Of a DNA stretch of 64,000 nucleotides, positions 58,814 through 64,000 are shown one piece after another. This stretch comes from Pseudolysinimonas_A sp049651805 (lineage in GTDB: Bacteria > Actinomycetota > Actinomycetes > Actinomycetales > Microbacteriaceae): positions 1-64,000 of the forward strand of contig NZ_JBASCU010000038.1 in the NCBI RefSeq assembly GCF_049651805.1. Reading direction: 5' to 3'. Position 1 is the stretch's first letter. The number at the start of each line of letters is the position of its first letter. Position numbers and translations under genes: made by a program. The notes under the pieces are model-generated. The model did not search any database. It had not been told where the DNA came from and was given only the letters and a program-made list of their open reading frames with translations.

Positions 58814-60098
58814 GCGTGTACCCCTTCTCGCTCGCGGCATCCCGCCATGCGTCCGCGGGATCGTCGTACGCCTCCGCGATGACGCACGTCCACCCGGCGT
58901 CGCGTAGCCGCTCGAGAACTCCCGGGCGCGCGTGCACCAGGAACGCGTACCCCACCTCGCCCTTCGACCGGCGCCGGATGAGCCAGTCGACGGTGGCATC
59001 CTCAGGGTCACCGAGGATCGCGAAGACCGGCCCCGCCCCTTCGCTCGGTGGCAGAGCGGCGAGCTCTTCGACGGTGCGGTCGAGCAGTTGCACGGCCGCG
59101 AGGCTCGTCAGGAACCCCTCGGCGCGGCGGCCCTCCCAGCGGTCGCCGATCGGCTCGATCTGCGAGCGTGCGGTCTCCTCGACAGTGACGCGGAAGCCCG
59201 CGAGCTCCAGGTGCAGACCGAGGGATGCCGTCATCCTGACGACCCATTCGAAGGCGTCGCTCGCCCAGTCGGCCGACCACGACATCCCGGTGTCGCTGAA
59301 CGCGTCGGAGTAGCCGCGTCGGCGGGTGTCGACGAGGATGCGGGCATCCGGATGACTGCGGTGCTCCTCTTGGCGCACCATCAGCTCGCCGCGCCGGGCC
59401 GACGCCCGCCAGTGCACCCGGCGCAGCGCGTCGCCGCGGCGGTATTCGCGGGTCGTCAGATCGTCGTCGTTGCCGGCGACCTTGCGCTGCACGAGGTGCG
59501 CTTCGCCCTCGCCGTCGATGAGGTTCGGTCCGCCGTCGGTGAGCGACGACACGGCCGGCACGACGACGAGACGCTCGGGCTTGCCGACCGCCATCGTCGC
59601 GGTGACCATGCCGAAGGGATCCTCGTACTCGGCCACGAACGGGCCGATCGCGTACAGCCCGCGGCGGGGTGGGTGGAGGTCGTAACTGGTGATGTGGGGT
59701 CGGCGTCGACCGAGCCCGATCGGCCCGATCTCGCGTGTTGCGATCGGTTCGGGCCAGGGCAGCGCGTCATCCCAGGCGAGCGGGGTGCTCGGCGAGGCGC
59801 CGACGTTGGTGACCCGCACTGTCACCTGCACGACCCCGCCGACCGCGACGACGGGCGGCGAGAACAGCCGCGAGACCTCGAGCTTGGGGCGCCGCAACCG
59901 CACGAACGCGAGGCCGACGAGCGGCAGCAGGATGGCGAGGCACGCGGCGACGAAGTACTCGCGGCGGCCCGTTCCGTAGCCGACGAAGATCGCGAGGATG
60001 CCGAGGGCGATCGCCGTGCCCGCGCGCCACGTGAGCCGCACGGTGCGGGTTCGTCGCAAGGCGCGCGTTCCCTCGGCTGTGGGCTTTGCTCGGGCCAT
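58800..60098 (-). CDS. DUF58 domain protein
   Basis: 432 residues. Two N-terminal membrane segments (GTAIALGILAIFVGYGT, FVAACLAILLPLVGLAFV) lead to a beta-rich region and then the DUF58 core: DDLTTREYRRGDALRRVHWR, ASARRGELMVRQEEH. DUF58 proteins are vWA-like partners of MoxR ATPases. ATG 60098 lies 31 bp after the moxR stop. Confidence 0.93.
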   Translation of the reverse strand: MARAKPTAEGTRALRRTRTVRLTWRAGTAIALGILAIFVGYGTGRREYFVAACLAILLPLVGLAFVRLRRPKLEVSRLFSPPVVAVGGVVQVTVRVTNVGASPSTPLAWDDALPWPEPIATREIGPIGLGRRRPHITSYDLHPPRRGLYAIGPFVAEYEDPFGMVTATMAVGKPERLVVVPAVSSLTDGGPNLIDGEGEAHLVQRKVAGNDDDLTTREYRRGDALRRVHWRASARRGELMVRQEEHRSHPDARILVDTRRRGYSDAFSDTGMSWSADWASDAFEWVVRMTASLGLHLELAGFRVTVEETARSQIEPIGDRWEGRRAEGFLTSLAAVQLLDRTVEELAALPPSEGAGPVFAILGDPEDATVDWLIRRRSKGEVGYAFLVHARPGVLERLRDAGWTCVIAEAYDDPADAWRDAASEKGYTRGPR

Positions 60099-60129
60099 GG
60101 GTTGCCTCGCTGCTTTGTCGGGGCCGCGG

Positions 60130-61176
60130 TCAGACCGCGCCGGAAGCGCCGAGCGGAACCGGCGTCGCCGCGACGATGCGCGACGTGATGTCGGCGAGCG
60201 CCTCGCCGCCGAGGGCGCCGCTCACCCCCGACCGGCTGGGGATGAGGCGGTGGGCGAGCACCGGCACGGCGAGCGCGTCGATGTCGTCGGGAAGCACGAA
60301 GTCGCGGCCGTCGAGCGCCGCACGGGCCTTACTCGCACGCACGAGTTGCAGGGTCGCGCGGGGGCTCGCGCCGAGCCGCAGGTCGCGGTCGGCGCGGGTG
60401 GCTGCCGCGATGGCGACGGCGTACTGCTCGACCGCGGGGCTGACGAACACCGCCCGCACGGTTTCGACCATCTTGCGCAACCGGTCGAGCGTCACCACGG
60501 GAGCGAGCCGGTCGAGCGGGCTGCCGGTCTCGCGGGTGCGCAGCATCGCCGCTTCAGCCGTCTGGTCGGGGTAGCCCATCGAGATGCGCGCGGTGAAGCG
60601 GTCGCGTTGCGCCTCGGGAAGGGCGTACGTGCCCTCCATCTCGATCGGGTTCTGGGTGGCGATGACGGTGAACGGATCCGGCAGGGCGTAGGACGCGCCA
60701 TCCACCGTCACCTGGCGCTCCTCCATGCTCTCCAGCAGCGCCGACTGCGTCTTCGGGCTGGCGCGGTTGATCTCGTCTCCGATGACGATGTTCGCGAACA
60801 CCGGACCGGGCTTGAACTCGAACTCGCGCTCCGCCTGGTTGTAGATGCTCACGCCGGTGATGTCGGCCGGCAGCAGGTCGGGGGTGAACTGGATGCGGCT
60901 GACGCTGCAGTCGACGCTGCGGGCGAGCGCTCGGGCGAGCATCGTCTTGCCGACGCCCGGCACGTCCTCCATGAGCAGGTGGCCCTCGGCGAGCAGCACC
61001 GTCACGGCGGTCTCGATCACCTCGCGCTTGCCGTCGATCACCGTCTCGATCGCGGCGATCACGGCGCGGGCATCCAGCAGGAACTCGGCGGTCGACAGCG
61101 GCGGGTTCTGTGCCTGGTCACGGCTCGCGTGGCGGTCGGCAGCTGTGCCGGCGCCCGTGCCGGAATGTTCGCTCAT
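60130..61176 (-). CDS. MoxR-family AAA+ ATPase
   Basis: 348 residues from ATG 61176. Walker A is MEDVPGVGKTMLARALAR and Walker B is IVIGDEINRASPKTQSALLE. Sensor 1 is FTVIATQNPIEMEGTYALPE. MoxR proteins act as chaperones for maturation of partners such as DUF58/transglutaminase systems. An upstream in-frame start is possible. Confidence 0.95.
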   Translation of the reverse strand: MSEHSGTGAGTAADRHASRDQAQNPPLSTAEFLLDARAVIAAIETVIDGKREVIETAVTVLLAEGHLLMEDVPGVGKTMLARALARSVDCSVSRIQFTPDLLPADITGVSIYNQAEREFEFKPGPVFANIVIGDEINRASPKTQSALLESMEERQVTVDGASYALPDPFTVIATQNPIEMEGTYALPEAQRDRFTARISMGYPDQTAEAAMLRTRETGSPLDRLAPVVTLDRLRKMVETVRAVFVSPAVEQYAVAIAAATRADRDLRLGASPRATLQLVRASKARAALDGRDFVLPDDIDALAVPVLAHRLIPSRSGVSGALGGEALADITSRIVAATPVPLGASGAV

Positions 61177-61419
61177 CTTCGGCAGTCTGCCATTGCGCGC
61201 GCGATGCGTCACCTGGGAATCTGCCTTCACGCACGACGACAGCGGCATTCCCGACACGGAGTACATCCACTCCCTCGATCAGGACGCCGCCACGATCGTC
61301 GGCGGGGCCGCCCGCCATCTCGGTCACCGCCACCAAAGTCGGGTTCTCGAGCTACCCGTTCTCTCGGAAATCCGACCCTTCATCCACGTCTCGTCGACAG
61401 ACCCCACGGATTCCGAGAG
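61177..61419. other. Intergenic region between moxR and cofE
   Basis: 243 bp without a gene or recognisable RNA. A short inverted repeat occurs around 61333-61350 (GGGTTCTCGAGCTACCC, weak). It must contain the moxR promoter on its left side. I see nothing else supported. Confidence 0.4.
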
Positions 61420-62166
61420 TTAGGGACCCTGACCGGCCTGCAATCCGGCGCGGTAGCCCTCATCCCAGGCTTCGGTCGAACCGACGCGGAACATGTCGGC
61501 ATCCGCCTTCCGCACGAGCGGCTGCGCCCCGTCGGGGTCGATCTCCTCGGTGACGAGGTGCCCGAGGCCGCGCACAACGGCGACCGGGGTGCCGTTCGCC
61601 TTCCCTTTCACCAGGTCGGCCGCGGCGGCGATCTCGTCGCCGACCGCCGGCTGGGTGACCCGCAACTCGTGGCCGGCGGCGTCGCGGGTGCCGCGCAGGT
61701 CGTCGAGCACGCGCACCCCGGCGGCGCCGAGGGCGACATCGGTCTGACCTTCCCGCCACGGGCGCCCGAAGGTGTCGGTGATAACGACGCCGAGACGGAT
61801 GCCGAATCGCTCTCGCAAAGCGAGGCACATCGAGCGGGCCGAGGCATCGGGGTCCGCGGGCAACAGCAACACGGTGCCGTCGGCGGTGTTGCTGGCGTCG
61901 ACACCCGCAGCGGCCATGATCTGCCCCCACGCGTTCTCGACGATCCGCGTGCCGCCGCGGGTCGCGACGACCCGCACGGTCTCGGCGGTGATCGCGTCTT
62001 CGCGATCCGCGGCCTGCACGATGCGACCCTCGGCTTTGCTCACGATCTTCGAGGTGACGGCGAGGATGTCGCCATCCTGAAGCTCCCCCGCGGCGTCGCC
62101 GATCAGCACCGCCAGGTCGTCGCCGGGCGCGATCTCGGGCAGCCCCTCGATCGCCCACACGGTCAT
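61420..62166 (-). CDS. cofE: Coenzyme F420-0:L-glutamate ligase
   Basis: 248 residues. Adds gamma-glutamates to F420-0 with GTP. Motifs are DGDILAVTSKIVSKAEGRIV, GTRIVENAWGQIMAAAGVDA, and ITDTFGRPWREGQTDVALGA. This single-domain form lacks the fused FMN reductase-like domain of mycobacterial FbiB. Its ATG shares one base with the LLM oxidoreductase stop (TGATG), so the two are coupled. The putative F420-0 transporter is 6 kb to the left. Confidence 0.94.
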   Translation of the reverse strand: MTVWAIEGLPEIAPGDDLAVLIGDAAGELQDGDILAVTSKIVSKAEGRIVQAADREDAITAETVRVVATRGGTRIVENAWGQIMAAAGVDASNTADGTVLLLPADPDASARSMCLALRERFGIRLGVVITDTFGRPWREGQTDVALGAAGVRVLDDLRGTRDAAGHELRVTQPAVGDEIAAAADLVKGKANGTPVAVVRGLGHLVTEEIDPDGAQPLVRKADADMFRVGSTEAWDEGYRAGLQAGQGP

Positions 62167-63179
62167 CACGGCTTGAGCCCCGGCAGCACGTCGCGCCCGA
62201 ACACCTCGAGGAACTCCCGCTGGTTGCGGCCGACGTTGTGCAGGTAGATGCGGTCGACGCCGAGGTCGAGAAACCCCTGCAGGTAGGCGCGGTGCGTGTC
62301 GGGGTCGGCGGAAATGTGCAGCCGCCCCTCGAAATGTGCAGGTTGCACCATGCGCGCCATCTGCTCGATCTCGTACGGCGATCGGATGTCGGCCTTCGGG
62401 AACCGCAGCCCGAGGTTCGGCCATTCGGTGAGCGCGTTGGCCATGGCCTCCTCGTCGGTCGGCGCCCAACTCACGTGCACCCGCATGACGCGCTTGCCGC
62501 CCTTGCGGCCCGCCTCTTTCGCCCCCTCGTCGAAGCGCTGGAACAGGGCGCTCAGCCGGTCGTGCGGGGCAGCCTCGGTGATGATGCCGTCGGCGACGCG
62601 TCCGGCGCGCTTCGCGGTGATGGGGCCGGATGCCGCGACGAAGATCGGCGGCTGGATCGTCGGGGCAGTCCACAGCCGCGTGCTCTCGAGGCGGTAGTAG
62701 CGACCCTCGTGGCGCACGTCTTTGCCGGTCGCGCCGCTCGTGAAGAGTTTGCGGATGATGTCGATCGCCTCGAACATCCGGTCGATGCGCTCGGGGGCGT
62801 CGGGCCAGTACTGTCCGACGACGTGCTCGTTGAGGGCTTCGCCGCTGCCGAGGCCGAGCCAGTGGCGCCCCGGATACATCGCCGCCAGAGTCGCCGACGC
62901 CTGCGCGACGACCGCCGGGTGGAAGCGGAACGTCGGAGCCGTCACCCCCGTGCCGAGATCGCCGTCGGTGGTCTGCCCGAGAGCCGAGAGCACGTTCCAG
63001 ACGAAGGATGCCTCCCCCTGTCGCGGAGTCCAGGGTTGGAAGTGGTCGGCCGCCATCACCCCGTCGAATCCGTTCGCCTCGGCCGCCGCGGCGAGCCCGA
63101 GGATCTCGGTGGGGTGGAATTGCTCGAGCATTGCCGCATACCCGATGGGGCTGCGGGACGGGCCGAGAGCGCGTGCCAT
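62166..63179 (-). CDS. LLM-class F420-dependent oxidoreductase (FGD-like)
   Basis: 337 residues. The TIM-barrel LLM family pattern resembles F420-dependent glucose-6-phosphate dehydrogenase: DHFQPWTPRQGEASFVWNVL, TGVTAPTFRFHPAVVAQASA, LGLGSGEALNEHVVGQYWPD. The first gene of a two-gene operon with cofE. The reaction is probably F420-dependent, but the substrate could be other than glucose 6-phosphate. Confidence 0.88.
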   Translation of the reverse strand: MARALGPSRSPIGYAAMLEQFHPTEILGLAAAAEANGFDGVMAADHFQPWTPRQGEASFVWNVLSALGQTTDGDLGTGVTAPTFRFHPAVVAQASATLAAMYPGRHWLGLGSGEALNEHVVGQYWPDAPERIDRMFEAIDIIRKLFTSGATGKDVRHEGRYYRLESTRLWTAPTIQPPIFVAASGPITAKRAGRVADGIITEAAPHDRLSALFQRFDEGAKEAGRKGGKRVMRVHVSWAPTDEEAMANALTEWPNLGLRFPKADIRSPYEIEQMARMVQPAHFEGRLHISADPDTHRAYLQGFLDLGVDRIYLHNVGRNQREFLEVFGRDVLPGLKP

Positions 63180-63209
63180 CCCCCCATCCTCCCCCAGTAA
63201 CCTCAGCCC

Positions 63210-64000
63210 ATGTACGTGCTGCGTTCACCCGCGGAAGCCTTGCGCCCGTACATCGAGCACTACTGGTTCGTCAGCCAGGCTCCCGGTGAGGTGGTCGACC
63301 TGCGGGTGGATGTCTTCGTGGATGCCCGTGCCGACCTGCTGTTCAACTTCGACGCCCCGTACCGCCGTGAGGTGATCGCAGGCGCGACGGTCGAGCTGGC
63401 CGAATCGAACCTCGACGCGCAGCGGCTCGCGCCCATCCGCATCCTCCAGCGCGGCAGCGTGCGCATCGCCGGCGTGCGCTTCCATCTCGGCGGCCTCGCG
63501 CCGTTCGCCCGCGGCCCGCTCGCCCCGTTCACCGACCTCACGCCCGCCCCCGCCACCGTTCTGGGGCCGCACGCCCTCGCCCTCGAGGCGGCACTGCGCG
63601 AAGACCCCGACCCCGACGAGGCCGCGGCGCTGCTCGACGCGTTCTTCCTCGACCGCTTCGCCGCGCCCCCCGCCGCCTTCGCGCGCGCCCTCGACACGCT
63701 CACGTCGACGGGCGGCCGCGCATCCGTCGCCGACCTCGCGGCCGCTGCCGGGGTCTCGCAGCGCCAGGTGGAGCGCCTTTTCGCGCGGCACCTCGGCATC
63801 CCGCCCAAGACGGTGGGGCGCATCGTGCGCTTCCAAGGTGCGCTACGGTCGCTGATGGCCGACCCGGGATGCCCGCTCGGCGAACTCGCCGCCGGTGCGG
63901 GGTACTACGACCAGGCGCACTTCATTCGCGACTTCCGGCTGTTCAGCGGTGGCGTGCCCCGCGGGTATCGGGGCTACTACCCGCCGGAGGGTCCGGCCGA
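63210..64000 (+). CDS. AraC-family regulator, partial at the window end
   Basis: 263 codons, open at the right edge. The N-terminal half has LRPYIEHYWFVSQAPGEVVD and VRIAGVRFHLGGLAPFARGP (AraC DUF6597-like ligand region). The C-terminal AraC HTH has SVADLAAAAGVSQRQVERLF, then GYYDQAHFIRDFRLFSG. ATG 63210 is divergent from the LLM gene. Few residues should be missing. Confidence 0.88.
   Translation, partial: MYVLRSPAEALRPYIEHYWFVSQAPGEVVDLRVDVFVDARADLLFNFDAPYRREVIAGATVELAESNLDAQRLAPIRILQRGSVRIAGVRFHLGGLAPFARGPLAPFTDLTPAPATVLGPHALALEAALREDPDPDEAAALLDAFFLDRFAAPPAAFARALDTLTSTGGRASVADLAAAAGVSQRQVERLFARHLGIPPKTVGRIVRFQGALRSLMADPGCPLGELAAGAGYYDQAHFIRDFRLFSGGVPRGYRGYYPPEGPA

Noticed and set aside
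61420..63228. Single 602-residue fusion of LLM oxidoreductase and CofE
   Set aside because: The long open frame covers the LLM gene in the wrong frame; the LLM protein is encoded separately and its stop overlaps the CofE start by one base.

Overview
This is a 64-kb window of a high-GC actinobacterial chromosome. Gene order (rplU-rpmA-obg-proB, ileS-folC-DUF4233-ndk, clpP1-clpP2-clpX-tig), frequent 4-base stop/start overlaps, GTG starts and dispersed REP-like palindromes fit the family Microbacteriaceae. That placement is an inference from gene content and style, not from a phylogeny. Most of the window is core housekeeping sequence with small accessory patches.

Layout. Positions 1-450: the right end of an ISL3-type insertion sequence interrupts an ECF sigma-factor gene, next to an MFS transporter. 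1.6-8 kb: proB, obg, rpmA, rplU and RNase E. 8.5-15.1 kb: a DUF559 gene bracketed by two matching palindromes, then the ileS-folC-DUF4233-ndk operon under an ileS T-box with an ultrashort Stem I. 15.2-17.3 kb: a secreted Cys-repeat protein with an LAxTG-like sorting signal, and an unusual HxlR-SARP fusion regulator. Four direct heptamers at 11-bp spacing, the layout SARP proteins bind, precede the secreted-protein gene. 17.3-25 kb: an MHS symporter, a YtrA-type GntR/DUF1648 pair, four anchored or exported proteins (one with HExxH) and a two-component system. 25-32.3 kb: valS with an in-frame REP insertion, a GNAT enzyme, a lipoprotein, a decayed SRPBCC gene, and an ArsR regulator divergent from an M3 peptidase across a 14-bp tandem array.

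32.3-43.7 kb: an RHH/Doc toxin-antitoxin pair, a GntR regulator with ACC deaminase (acdS), a BenE-type transporter, and an alpha-glucoside operon read leftward as ROK regulator, two ABC permeases, binding protein, GH15, GH31. 43.7-50.2 kb: S66 carboxypeptidase, clpX, clpP2, clpP1, a TPR protein, DUF1697, trigger factor and tRNA-Pro. 50.2-56.4 kb: a DD-carboxypeptidase, tRNA-Gly, ParDE and VapBC pairs, and a putative F420-0 ABC transporter. 56.4-64 kb: the moxR-DUF58-transglutaminase operon (with REP elements at both ends of the last gene), the F420 genes cofE and an FGD-like LLM oxidoreductase, and a truncated AraC regulator.

The strongest candidates for something undescribed are the eight-unit, exactly 14-bp array at 30145-30256, which fills the ArsR/M3-peptidase intergenic region, and the HxlR-SARP regulator with its adjacent 11-bp-period heptamers. 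REP-type palindromes that supply coding sequence to valS and to the transglutaminase gene are also notable.
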